A model generated the notes under the pieces. The model was not told the origin of the DNA. It did no database searches and saw nothing but the letters and a program-made list of their open reading frames with translations. A DNA stretch of 64,000 nt, taken from the NCBI RefSeq assembly GCF_010730355.1, contig NZ_AP022576.1:868001-932000 (forward strand), in the 5' to 3' direction. This document shows positions 9,154 to 17,275 of this stretch, piece after piece. The DNA comes from Mycobacterium florentinum. Lineage in GTDB: Bacteria > Actinomycetota > Actinomycetes > Mycobacteriales > Mycobacteriaceae. The number at the start of each line of letters is the position of its first letter. The stretch's first letter is position 1. The position numbers and the translations under genes were made by a program.

Positions 9154-10534
9154 ATTGCCTTCGCCTTTCACCTCGTAATTTCCGTTTGGATGGTGCTCCC
9201 GGTGCAGAGATTCCCTGAAGCGCGCCTAGGCTTGCGGTGACGTGCTCGGCGGCGCGCTCGCCCGAGCACAGTGACGAGTTGGTGCTGGGGCCGCCGAAGT
9301 AGTCGCCCGCGAGATGAATCCGGTTTGCCGCGGCACGGCTCATCGCGATGTTGTGCAGGGCCTTGTACGTGCCCGGCCTGCTATAGAGGAAGGCGTTACT
9401 CCACCGGGTGACGTTGCTCATCTCGACACCATTTTCTAGCCCCCGGACGTACCTGTTCGCCGCCCTCACGGTGCGCTCGACGATCTCGTCGTCGGAGGTC
9501 TCCCATTCGGCGGTGTTCCAGTCGTGATGCCAGAAGACGGTGACCATACCCTTGTCCGCAGCGAAATGGCCTGGGTGCCGGTTGTGGTCCATGAATACCG
9601 CACACAAATCCGGGTCAACCTGCTCCGACAACGCCAAGAACAACGACGGGTCGCGCGGGCGGTAGTTCAGCGCCAGGTTGATCGTGATCAGTCTGACGTA
9701 TTCGAGATCTTCGATGATCGCACGGTGGCTGGGCGACAGGCCCGGGTGCACGGCGGCCATATCGTGGGCGCTCAGCGCGATAACGCAGGCCGCGGCGTCA
9801 TCGGTCGTTTCGGAACAACCATCGGTGACCGAGCTGACCCGCACGCCATCGCAATACTCCTCGACCTGGGTGACCCGCGTGTTCAAGCGCACGTTCACGC
9901 GCGAGGCCAATGCGGCCGGGAGCGCTCCGACACCGTCGCGGAAGGTGAACAGCCCGGTACCGAAAAAACTAACCGCCAAGAACTGCAAGTCAATTGCCGA
10001 CATTCGGTCCGAACTGGTCATCAAGCCGCCACGCAGGACCGCGTCGACGATGTAGTCGATCTCCTGGCTGCCTCGGCGCCGCGCCCATTGACGCACCGTC
10101 TCGGTGTCGAACCCCTTCGATGCACCAAGATCATTCCAGTCGATTTTGCGCCCCAGCCGGTATGCGTCCACGCCGATTCTGACCGCGCCCGGGATTGAAC
10201 GCCAGGTGAGCAGACCGGTCGTGGCGGTCTTACCAAGTCGGGCGCTGTGCATCCGGTAGACCTTGTCGCCCTTGGGGATACCGATAATGTCAGGAACTGG
10301 AATGATCTGGTCGTCGATACCCAGGTCGTTGACCAGTCGGTGCATCGCTATGTACTTTTTCGACAGCGCCAGGGCTGCCAGGTCTATCCGATAGCCGTTC
10401 TTCTCGATGCTTGACATGCGGCCACCCACGCGCGATTCCGCTTCTAGCACGGTCACCTCAAAGCCGTACTGCTGCAAGCGGTATGCAGCGGTAAGTCCCG
10501 CTACGCCGGCACCGATGACGACGACTTTCTCCAT
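9146..10534 (-). CDS. FAD-dependent amine-oxidase-like flavoprotein
   Basis: A 462-residue protein with an N-terminal dinucleotide-binding fold (VVVIGAGVAGLTAAYRL), an adjacent RVGGR motif, and a C-terminal FAD motif around HLAGDYFGGPSTNSSLCSGE. This is the layout of amine oxidases, protoporphyrinogen oxidases and carotenoid desaturase-like enzymes, so it may oxidise or desaturate a hydrophobic substrate. The start is ATG 10534, eight bases after GAAAGGG; a longer frame exists but lacks a site. It lies between an acyl-CoA synthetase (13 bp gap) and the membrane protein (overlap), so the three are one operon. Confidence 0.85.
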   Translation of the reverse strand: MEKVVVIGAGVAGLTAAYRLQQYGFEVTVLEAESRVGGRMSSIEKNGYRIDLAALALSKKYIAMHRLVNDLGIDDQIIPVPDIIGIPKGDKVYRMHSARLGKTATTGLLTWRSIPGAVRIGVDAYRLGRKIDWNDLGASKGFDTETVRQWARRRGSQEIDYIVDAVLRGGLMTSSDRMSAIDLQFLAVSFFGTGLFTFRDGVGALPAALASRVNVRLNTRVTQVEEYCDGVRVSSVTDGCSETTDDAAACVIALSAHDMAAVHPGLSPSHRAIIEDLEYVRLITINLALNYRPRDPSLFLALSEQVDPDLCAVFMDHNRHPGHFAADKGMVTVFWHHDWNTAEWETSDDEIVERTVRAANRYVRGLENGVEMSNVTRWSNAFLYSRPGTYKALHNIAMSRAAANRIHLAGDYFGGPSTNSSLCSGERAAEHVTASLGALQGISAPGAPSKRKLRGERRRQYG

Positions 10535-10547
10535 TGATCGGTCCCTT

Positions 10548-12173
10548 TCAGTTGGGCTGCGAAGCGCGGGCAACACCCCATTCGCGGACGATCTGGCTCT
10601 TCAGCACCTTGCCGGTGGCGTTCTTGGGCAGATGGTCGATGAACCACCACGACGTCGGCACCGAGAAGTAGGCGAGGTTCTCGGATGCAAAGTTGGCCAG
10701 GTCGTCCTCATCGACAGCGCTGCCAGGATGTAGCACGACGGCGGCAGCTAGCTCCTCCCCCAGGTCCTCGTGAGGGAGTCCGACGACGACGACTTCGCGC
10801 ACGGCTGGGTGCTCGCCCAGCCGCTCCTCGACCCGCACCGTGGAGATATTCTCCCCGCCGCGGATCACGACGTCCTTAGCGCGACCAACGATGTAGAGGT
10901 ATCCGTCGTCATCGAGGCGGCCCAGATCCCCCGTGTGCACCCATCGGTCCGGCGTCACGATGGGATCGTCGTCGCACCCCCAATAGCCGAGCATCACCCC
11001 TGGCGACCGCACGAGGACTTCGCCGATGCTGTCATCGGATCGCGTATCGACGGGTTCGATGCGCAGCTCGACGGTCGGCAGCGGCCGACCGACCGTGCCT
11101 GGTCGCTCGGCAACTACCTGGCCTGCAGCCGTGGCTGCGACACCCGATATCTCGGTCAGTCCATAGGACGTGCCCAGTCCCCTGGCCGCCGTACGCGGAA
11201 ACGCGGACCGTGCCCGAGCCCTCAACGACTCACTCACCTGCGATCCGCCGATGACCAACGTGCGCAGTGTCGACACGTCAAGCCGGCCCGGATCTTTCTC
11301 CACGACCTCCAGCACGCGCGACAGCATCGTCGGGACCGCGGCCCATCCCGTCACCCCTTCGTCGGCCATCACCTTGAGCACGCCTTCTGGCGAAAATCTG
11401 CCCTCCGTAAAGACCAACGTTGCGCCTGACAGCAGTGCGGTGAATACCTGCTGGATTCCGCCGACGTGAAACAACGGCATCGTCATCAGCGTCACGGCGG
11501 GATTGCGGGTCGCCTCGGGCGAGCCCGGCAGTCGCCCGGCAATCGCCAGCAAGTTGTGCAGATTGGCCAATAGATTGCGGTGCGTGAGCACGGCCCCACG
11601 CGCAAAGCTCGTCGTTCCGGATGTGAACAACACCATTGCCGGGTCATCCTCTGTTGTGGACAGGGGAACCGCTAGCGCACCACCGTCTGTCTTAGCGTCA
11701 ATCGGTTGCGGCAGAATCGATTCGAGCTCCAGGCAGGCCAAATCGTTGGGCAGCCGCGCGCGGCGACGAGTGTCAGCGACCGCTAACCGCGCACCGACCA
11801 GGCCGGCCGCATGGGCCAGTTCCTCGGGACTCCACCACGCATTGACGGGCACCAGCACCCACCCGTGGCACAGGCACGCCCAAAACGTCACTACCCATTC
11901 GATGCTGTTCGCGCCGGCCAGCAGGATCCGGTCACCAGCCTGCAGGCCTTGTCGATGCAGCGTGCCGGCAACGGCGTCGATCGCCTCGGCCAGCTGCGCA
12001 AATGACAGCCGCCGGTCGCCCTGGATCAGGCATGTCCGCTCACCGTGCTGGGCGCCCCACCACAACAGTTCGCCGAGATGCTTTGGGCGCTGGGCGAATA
12101 CCCGGCAGGGAGAGCCAAGCACCTCCTCGACGACGACCTTCTCACCCCAGCTGCTTGTGGTCGTGTGATGCAC
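10548..12173 (-). CDS. acyl-CoA synthetase with a degenerate P-loop
   Basis: A 541-residue ANL ligase. The hinge WVHTGDLGRLDDDGY, the GRAKDVVIRGGENIS segment and the C-terminal lysine motif PKNATGKVLK are all present. The phosphate-binding loop reads FTSGTTSFARGAV, so the usual Pro-Lys before Gly is Ala-Arg. GTG at 12173 is chosen: it lies 7 bp after a TATACT -10 hexamer and fits a leaderless start. An in-frame ATG at 12197 would lie inside the palindromic promoter. It heads the operon with the flavoprotein and membrane protein and is divergent from the crotonase gene. Confidence 0.88.
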   Translation of the reverse strand: MHHTTTSSWGEKVVVEEVLGSPCRVFAQRPKHLGELLWWGAQHGERTCLIQGDRRLSFAQLAEAIDAVAGTLHRQGLQAGDRILLAGANSIEWVVTFWACLCHGWVLVPVNAWWSPEELAHAAGLVGARLAVADTRRRARLPNDLACLELESILPQPIDAKTDGGALAVPLSTTEDDPAMVLFTSGTTSFARGAVLTHRNLLANLHNLLAIAGRLPGSPEATRNPAVTLMTMPLFHVGGIQQVFTALLSGATLVFTEGRFSPEGVLKVMADEGVTGWAAVPTMLSRVLEVVEKDPGRLDVSTLRTLVIGGSQVSESLRARARSAFPRTAARGLGTSYGLTEISGVAATAAGQVVAERPGTVGRPLPTVELRIEPVDTRSDDSIGEVLVRSPGVMLGYWGCDDDPIVTPDRWVHTGDLGRLDDDGYLYIVGRAKDVVIRGGENISTVRVEERLGEHPAVREVVVVGLPHEDLGEELAAAVVLHPGSAVDEDDLANFASENLAYFSVPTSWWFIDHLPKNATGKVLKSQIVREWGVARASQPN

Positions 12174-12177
12174 CGCA

Positions 12178-12204
12178 TTAGTATAACTAGGAATCATTTA
12201 CTAA
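12178..12204. promoter_or_regulatory. divergent operator/promoter, cluster copy E
   Basis: A 27-bp imperfect inverted repeat with TTAGTA/TACTAA outer arms between the divergent acyl-CoA synthetase and crotonase genes. On the minus strand it contains TATACT 6 nt before the proposed leaderless GTG and a TTGTTA-like -35 about 16 nt further up. The half-sites match the AGTAAA and ACTATACT halves of the other cluster copies but stand further apart (23 bp). Confidence 0.5.
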
Positions 12205-12214
12205 CAAGAGTGAA

Positions 12215-13093
12215 ATGGATTGGCCCGTGAACTCCGTTCTCCTCATTGATGATCCGGCGCCTCGGGTGCGGCGGCTCACCTTGAACAGACCCGACAAGCG
12301 CAATGCGCTCAACGACGAACTGCGCGGTGCGCTCTTCGACGCCCTGCGGGCCGCCGACGTCGATGACCAAGTGTCGGTGGTGGTCGTGCGGGGTGCCGGC
12401 CACTGCTTTTCGGCCGGATACGACCTGAGCCAGCGACTCAACCCGGTCGAGCGTTCCGCCGCCACCACCGACGGATGGTGGGCCCGCCACGTGGTCAACA
12501 ACTGGCTGGAGATGTGGGATATGGCCACGCCGCTGATCGCGCAGGTGCACGGTTGGTGCCTGGCGGGCGGCTCGGAGCTGGCAACCGCATGCGACCTGGT
12601 CTACGTGGCCGATGACGCGAAGATCGGATATCCGCCAGTACGGTCGATGTCGACTCCGGACATGGCATGGCAGCCCTGGATGTTGGGGATGCGCCGCGGG
12701 ATGGAAGCCCTGCTCACCGGGAACGCCATCAGCGGCACTGAAGCGGCCACTTTAGGATTCGCCACCCGCTCATTCGCGCCAGAGGAATTGGAGAACTCTG
12801 TATTGGAGATCGCCAACCAGGTGGCTCAGGTGCCCGCCGATCTGCTGGCTCTCAACAAGCGGGTGTGTCACCGGGCCATGGAGGCGGCCGGGATCCGCGA
12901 AGGACTGCGCGCAACCGCCGAACTGAACGCCCTGGGATTCCACCAGCGTTCGTCACGGGAGTACATGCGCGGGTTCCGCGAGAACGGTGTGCGTAAGAAC
13001 TTGTCCAACCGCGACCGAGCGTTCGGCGACTACCGCGAGAATTCCACGAGGGATTCGGCAACCGAGGGTGGTACGCCGTCCGCGAAGAGCTGA
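12215..13093 (+). CDS. enoyl-CoA hydratase/isomerase family (crotonase)
   Basis: A 292-residue crotonase-fold protein with the oxyanion motifs GHCFSAGYDL (about 62-71) and HGWCLAGGSELATACD (112-127). The Glu equivalent to E144 of rat hydratase is present (E121), but the second catalytic Glu, normally in FGQPE, is replaced by Pro in IGYPPVR (P141). It may therefore act as a lyase, isomerase or hydrolase on acyl-CoA rather than a classic hydratase. It is transcribed rightward from the divergent promoter at 12.2 kb, and its 3' end overlaps the convergent TetR gene by 64 bp. Confidence 0.88.
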   Translation: MDWPVNSVLLIDDPAPRVRRLTLNRPDKRNALNDELRGALFDALRAADVDDQVSVVVVRGAGHCFSAGYDLSQRLNPVERSAATTDGWWARHVVNNWLEMWDMATPLIAQVHGWCLAGGSELATACDLVYVADDAKIGYPPVRSMSTPDMAWQPWMLGMRRGMEALLTGNAISGTEAATLGFATRSFAPEELENSVLEIANQVAQVPADLLALNKRVCHRAMEAAGIREGLRATAELNALGFHQRSSREYMRGFRENGVRKNLSNRDRAFGDYRENSTRDSATEGGTPSAKS

Positions 13094-13677
13094 GTCAGCT
13101 GATCAGCGGTGCGGCGCGCGTCTAGGCGCTCACCGCGCAGCATTGCGTCCATGGCGATCGCTACGTGGGTCCCGACCATCGCTGCGAAGATCAATGAATG
13201 CTCGTCTGCGGGTGCGTTCCACCCGGTGATCTTCGAAATCACCGAGTTGAGGGGCTTGCCCAGCAGCGGACGAAGTTCCTCTTGATAGAACACGCGACCA
13301 CGGCCGAGTTCACGCAGCCACAGCGCAGCCAGGAAGGGCGCGGACTCATCCATGAACCGGGCTAGCATCTGGTTGACCTGACGCAGCACCTCGCGGCCGC
13401 GGAAATCGCTGGCGCCGATGCCGTTTGCCGTTGCCTGCAGTTCGGCGACCAGTTCACGCATCGGCTCCACGACCGATGCCTTGTACAGATCCTGCTTGGA
13501 GTCAAAGAAGCGGTAAAGGAACGCCTCGGTGATCCCGGCCTGTTCGGCGATCTCGCGCGTCCTGGTGCCCGCATATCCCTGGCGCAGGAAAACCGCGCGC
13601 GCCGACTCGACGATCTGGTGTCGACGTTCTTGCGCCGACAGCCTTCGCCGCCCGTCCCGTTCGCTCACATTGCGCAT
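13030..13677 (-). CDS. TetR-family transcriptional regulator
   Basis: A 215-residue TetR/AcrR protein. The N-terminal helix-turn-helix spans about residues 20-65 (IVESARAVFLRQGYAG, then EIAEQAGITEAFLYRFF), followed by an all-helical ligand domain. The ATG at 13677 is chosen because the coding signal begins there; the longer frame upstream overlaps non-conserved sequence. It is a candidate for the factor that binds the repeated palindromes of the cluster, probably answering an acyl-CoA or free-acid ligand. It is convergent with the crotonase gene. Confidence 0.88.
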   Translation of the reverse strand: MRNVSERDGRRRLSAQERRHQIVESARAVFLRQGYAGTRTREIAEQAGITEAFLYRFFDSKQDLYKASVVEPMRELVAELQATANGIGASDFRGREVLRQVNQMLARFMDESAPFLAALWLRELGRGRVFYQEELRPLLGKPLNSVISKITGWNAPADEHSLIFAAMVGTHVAIAMDAMLRGERLDARRTADQLTQLFADGVPPSVAESLVEFSR

Positions 13678-13765
13678 CGTATCTCGTGTCCTGGCCACGT
13701 CGCCGCCGTCAATCGCAGGATGAGCACGATCGTCAGGCTGAATCCAGTCTCGAATAATGGCCCCG

Positions 13766-14239
13766 CTATCCCGCAGAGCGACGAGTGCCAGGTTCGAAGC
13801 CGAGTAGCGTGACGATTGCATGGGTGATCTGTTCCGGGGGAACCCGCTCGGCAGGCTGGCACCGGTGCCCTACCGACATGATCATCCCGAGAATCAGCCT
13901 GGCAGCGATCAGCGGGTCGCCTTTGTCGAGATACCCGAGGTTCATACAGGCACCAACAACACTCGCCCACTGCTCCTCGAGTCCCCGGCTCCACCTACGC
14001 CTCTTAACGATCACTTCGTAAGGAAATCCATCGCCGGCAAAGTAGACAGGCATGGACCGACGCATCTGAGCCACCGCATCGGCCTGGCGCGATATTAGCC
14101 GAGTCAGCGTAGCGCGGGGGTCGGATTCGTCGTCGCCAACGAGCGGCGCATCGGGCTCCACACGAGTCTGATTATTTATCAAGCGTTTTCGACCACCGCG
14201 AACGTTGTTGAGGTCGGCAGCGTTGAATTCGATTGTCAC
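13766..14239 (-). CDS. TetR-like ligand-binding domain without a helix-turn-helix
   Basis: A 157-residue protein whose residues 40-150 look like the C-terminal half of a TetR regulator (VVGACMNLGYLDKGDPLIAA, a GMIMSVGH helix, a PPEQITHAIVTLLGF end). The N-terminal 35 residues are polar and contain no HTH, and none is found in any frame of the 80 bp upstream. GTG at 14239 has GAGGT six bases upstream, so it may still be translated. It may be a truncated, decaying regulator or an HTH-less partner that forms heterodimers with the full TetR encoded 88 bp downstream. Confidence 0.6.
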   Translation of the reverse strand: MTIEFNAADLNNVRGGRKRLINNQTRVEPDAPLVGDDESDPRATLTRLISRQADAVAQMRRSMPVYFAGDGFPYEVIVKRRRWSRGLEEQWASVVGACMNLGYLDKGDPLIAARLILGMIMSVGHRCQPAERVPPEQITHAIVTLLGFEPGTRRSAG

Positions 14240-14318
14240 GCAGCGACCTCACAAGATTCTTCGCCCTGCCGGCATGATGAGCGCTGGTGCTCGTCAGGGC
14301 GAGCCGACATGACTGCGG

Positions 14319-15125
14319 TCATTTCGGTGACATCGATTGGGTGCGCGCTACTCGAAGCCGGATCTCTGCGAGTTCCGCCGCGAGTAACTGCAAGGTCACC
14401 GCCTCGCTGTCGGCGTCCGGGTTGTTCGTCGGTGGTTCGTCGGCAGCCTGGCGGTTGATGGCGACAATGAGCTGCCATGTCATCACCGGGAGCCAGATCG
14501 AGAACGCAGCGAGCACCAGATACCAGGCAATGAGCCCGTTCCAGGCAAGCGGCCCGTGCTTGAAGAACACGTTCACCGAACCCGGAGTGAACAAGAGCGC
14601 GATCCAGATGTTGAAGTATCCAACCGCGCGTGGAAAGACCGGTACGGCACGACGATCGGACAGGATCGCGACTGCAATCACGGCAGCTTGGGCCACTCCG
14701 GTCGAGGTGAGTCCGACGTAAGTGAGCCATGAAACGTCGTTGGCGAACTGGACGATCTCCGGTGATCGGGTTGGGCGAAAGGCGGCGGCCTCCCAGATCA
14801 TCAGCGGCAGTAGGAATTCGACCATCAATGCCGCGCCGAGCGCCAGCTGGGCATATGCCAGGGGCGAGAACGGTCCCTCGATCCGTTTGAGCTGAATCGA
14901 TATGACGGCTATCCATGGCGCCATCAGCGACGCTGCGAGCATTGTGATAATCATGCCGAGCCGGATACCGGTCTGGTGCTGAGCGAAGAAATTTGCGATT
15001 TGCTGCGCATCGCTCGCCGGTGACGGCGGCGGGATGAATCGAGCGATCACCCAGAACCCGATCAGGAATGCCAGGGCAAAGGCCGCACCACCCCAGGCGC
15101 AGGCCTTCTGAACTTTGATGTTCAT
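14319..15125 (-). CDS. conserved multi-pass membrane protein, unknown function
   Basis: A 268-residue protein with about six hydrophobic segments (starting with GGAAFALAFLIGFWVIARF at 12-30, which could also be a signal anchor) and a cytoplasmic-looking C-terminal helix rich in Ala, Glu, Leu and Arg. No family is recognised. Of the nearby in-frame ATGs at 15131 and 15125 the latter is preferred, since GAGGAGG ends six bases before it. It is preceded by two tandem copies of the shared promoter element at 15205-15237, which ties it to the catabolic regulon, perhaps in substrate uptake or sensing. Confidence 0.8.
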   Translation of the reverse strand: MNIKVQKACAWGGAAFALAFLIGFWVIARFIPPPSPASDAQQIANFFAQHQTGIRLGMIITMLAASLMAPWIAVISIQLKRIEGPFSPLAYAQLALGAALMVEFLLPLMIWEAAAFRPTRSPEIVQFANDVSWLTYVGLTSTGVAQAAVIAVAILSDRRAVPVFPRAVGYFNIWIALLFTPGSVNVFFKHGPLAWNGLIAWYLVLAAFSIWLPVMTWQLIVAINRQAADEPPTNNPDADSEAVTLQLLAAELAEIRLRVARTQSMSPK

Positions 15126-15204
15126 CCACATCCTCCTCGATGTGCGCCATGTACCCGCCAAGAGCTCTGGCAACAGGTCATCCGGCCCCACTAGTCAGCG
15201 AGTC

Positions 15205-15237
15205 ACTATACTTTGTTAATTAGTAAATTACTATACT
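15205..15237 (-). promoter_or_regulatory. cluster operator/promoter copy B, two tandem elements
   Basis: Two ACTATACT elements 25 bp apart (15205-15212 and 15230-15237, plus strand); the second is part of a full AGTAAATTACTATACT copy at 15222-15237. On the minus strand each gives a TATAGT hexamer pointing toward the membrane-protein gene. This is the most AT-rich point in the region and also lies 250 bp upstream of the rightward TetR gene. Confidence 0.6.
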
Positions 15238-15484
15238 GTTTAGTGGCGGGACCGAGGGCTTCGAACTCAGTCGTCGACAAGACCAGGCTGCGGCGGGCCG
15301 CGGTCATCACATGGAGTTGTGCGCGGTTCGTCGGCGCACCCTCGCGCGCCGAGATGACCAGTGGCCATGGGTCCGTTCAACGACGTGCGCACGACCCACC
15401 AGCACGGCGTGCCGCGACGGCACTGTACGTCGGGCTAAGCTGAAGCCCATGCAGATGGCAGATGACATCGCGTGTGCGTGGTAA

Positions 15485-16159
15485 ATGGTTGATAGCAGGG
15501 CCGATGGCCGGCCACCGACTCGCCAACGCCTTTCCGCCGAGGCGCGCCGCGAGAAGATCCTCGACGCGGCCCTGAAGGTGTTCGCAGAGTATGGGTTCGA
15601 GGGTGGCCGCCTGCGTCAGATCGCCAGCGAAGCCGGTATCACGGAGCCGTATCTTTTCCGTCATTTCGCATCGAAGGCCGAGCTTTACGAGTGGGCGGTG
15701 ATCCGTCCGCTCATCGTTCTGGTGGAGAGATTCGAGTCAGAGATGGTCGCGATCAAGGCGGGACCGCCCATCACCGTGGCCGAGTTGGTGCGGGAGATCA
15801 ACAGGGCGCTGCTGCAGTTCATGCTCGACGGTATCCCCTTCATTGGCGCGTCCTTCTTCTCCGACAGTGCCGGGGGCGATTTCTACACCAAACGAGTGCG
15901 GCCACGCGTCGTTGATCCCCTGGTGGACATTCTGCGCCACATCAAGGGTTGGCCGGCGCCAACGGTAAGTGTGGAGTTGGTTGCCGAGTCGATGTGGGGC
16001 ATCAACTACGGTGTTGCGCTTGACAGCCTGCATACCGGCCTTCAGATAGACGTGGCCAAGACCAGTGAGCGTGTCTCGCGGTTGTACCTCTTGGGTATTC
16101 CGTCGTTTCATTCGCAGGAGCTGTCACGGGCCAGGAAGTCGTCCAAGACGGCGCGGTGA
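15485..16159 (+). CDS. TetR-family transcriptional regulator
   Basis: A 224-residue TetR protein with a clean N-terminal HTH (residues about 20-65: ILDAALKVFAEYGFEGG, then QIASEAGITEPYLFRHFASK) and a helical C-terminal domain. It is a close structural relative of the TetR at 13030-13677, and the pair may have arisen by duplication. ATG at 15485 lacks an obvious ribosome binding site. The 240 bp upstream hold the tandem palindromes, so autoregulation is plausible. Its 3' end overlaps the convergent acyl-CoA dehydrogenase gene by 52 bp. Confidence 0.88.
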   Translation: MVDSRADGRPPTRQRLSAEARREKILDAALKVFAEYGFEGGRLRQIASEAGITEPYLFRHFASKAELYEWAVIRPLIVLVERFESEMVAIKAGPPITVAELVREINRALLQFMLDGIPFIGASFFSDSAGGDFYTKRVRPRVVDPLVDILRHIKGWPAPTVSVELVAESMWGINYGVALDSLHTGLQIDVAKTSERVSRLYLLGIPSFHSQELSRARKSSKTAR

Positions 16160-17238
16160 TATTCCGGGGTGGAGGGTTGCAGCGCGGCGGCCTTGGCCCG
16201 CCGGAGGTAGAGGTGGGCGTGGTGTTCCCACGTGACGCCGAGCCCTCCGTAGAGTTGCAGTGTCTCCTCGGCGACACGAACGAACATGCGCGAGCACCAG
16301 ATTCGAGCCATCGCTGCTGCTTGCGGTAGTTGACCAGGTTCCTCCTGAGCTGCCCACGCGGCGTATTCTGCTGCGGAGCGGCCGAATTCGAGGTCGATGA
16401 GCAGGTCCGCGCAGATGTGCTTGACCGCTTGAAAGCTTGCGATCGGCCGACCGAATTGGAAGCGTTGCTTGGAGTAGGCCACGGCGTCGGCCAGACACCG
16501 CGCCGCGCCGCCGACCTGTTCAGCGGCCTGCGCGCAGGCGGCCAGGTCGATCAGACGCGACAGTAATGCTCGGCCGGTGCCAGGCTCGCCCACCAGCCGA
16601 GCGGGTACATCCCGCAATTCGATCTTGCCCTGACGACGGGTGAGGTCCAGGGTATGGAGCGCCTGTCGGTGCAATCCGAGCGCGCTCGCCTCGATCGCGA
16701 AAAGGCTTGGGGCGCCGTCGTGTGCGGCAATCACCAGCAGCAGATCGGCTTCCATCGCATCGAAGGCGACCAGTCGTGCGCCGCTGACCCGCCACGCGCC
16801 AGCGCGTTGTGTCGCTATGGCCGCGGCTTGTAGCGGGTCGCCCGCCGCTGGATCGCAGGCCAACGTCACCACGGTCCGGCCTCCCGCGATACCCGGCAAA
16901 TAATCTGCACACGCGGCATCATCGCCAGACAGCAGCAATGCGTTGGTGCCCTGCACGATGGTCGAGAAGTAGGGTGCGCAAAGCAGTGCCGCACCGGCCT
17001 CCTCGAAGACGACGGCGAGATCGGTCGGTGTGCCCCCCATGCCACCGTAGTGCTGTGGAATCAGGATGGCCGTCAATCCGATCTGCTCGGTCAGCGTGGC
17101 CCAAATCTTGCGGTCGAACCCGGCCTCGATGTGCTCGAATACCCGCAGGGGCGAGGATTCCTTGTCCAGGAAACGGCGCAGTGTGCTGCGCAGCTGCTCC
17201 TGCTCAGCCGACCACACGAACGGAGTAGTTGGCGTCAT
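16108..17238 (-). CDS. acyl-CoA dehydrogenase, likely beta subunit of a heteromer
   Basis: A 376-residue acyl-CoA dehydrogenase-fold protein. The C-terminal FAD/substrate segment FQFGRPIASFQAVKH and LQLYGGLGVTWEH are visible, but the usual C-terminal catalytic Glu motif (EGG/EGT) is not. In mycobacterial sterol catabolism such dehydrogenases work as alpha2beta2 pairs in which one subunit lacks the base, and the complete subunit is encoded 37 bp upstream. The start is ATG 17238 just after AGGGA; longer frames overlap the neighbour gene. It introduces an alpha-beta double bond in an acyl-CoA; the substrate is unknown. Confidence 0.87.
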   Translation of the reverse strand: MTPTTPFVWSAEQEQLRSTLRRFLDKESSPLRVFEHIEAGFDRKIWATLTEQIGLTAILIPQHYGGMGGTPTDLAVVFEEAGAALLCAPYFSTIVQGTNALLLSGDDAACADYLPGIAGGRTVVTLACDPAAGDPLQAAAIATQRAGAWRVSGARLVAFDAMEADLLLVIAAHDGAPSLFAIEASALGLHRQALHTLDLTRRQGKIELRDVPARLVGEPGTGRALLSRLIDLAACAQAAEQVGGAARCLADAVAYSKQRFQFGRPIASFQAVKHICADLLIDLEFGRSAAEYAAWAAQEEPGQLPQAAAMARIWCSRMFVRVAEETLQLYGGLGVTWEHHAHLYLRRAKAAALQPSTPEYHRAVLDDFLARDSSCE

Positions 17239-17275
17239 CGATTCCCTCATCTGCCGGTGCGGCGCTGACCGCATG

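Noticed and set aside
14236..15150. A 304-codon minus-strand frame
   Set aside because: It overlaps the membrane-protein gene in another frame. It is Arg/His/Pro-rich without hydrophobic pattern, and the membrane frame has the ribosome site and promoter.
15213..15443. Short plus-strand frame before the TetR gene
   Set aside because: It starts inside the tandem promoter elements, has no ribosome site and no conserved pattern.
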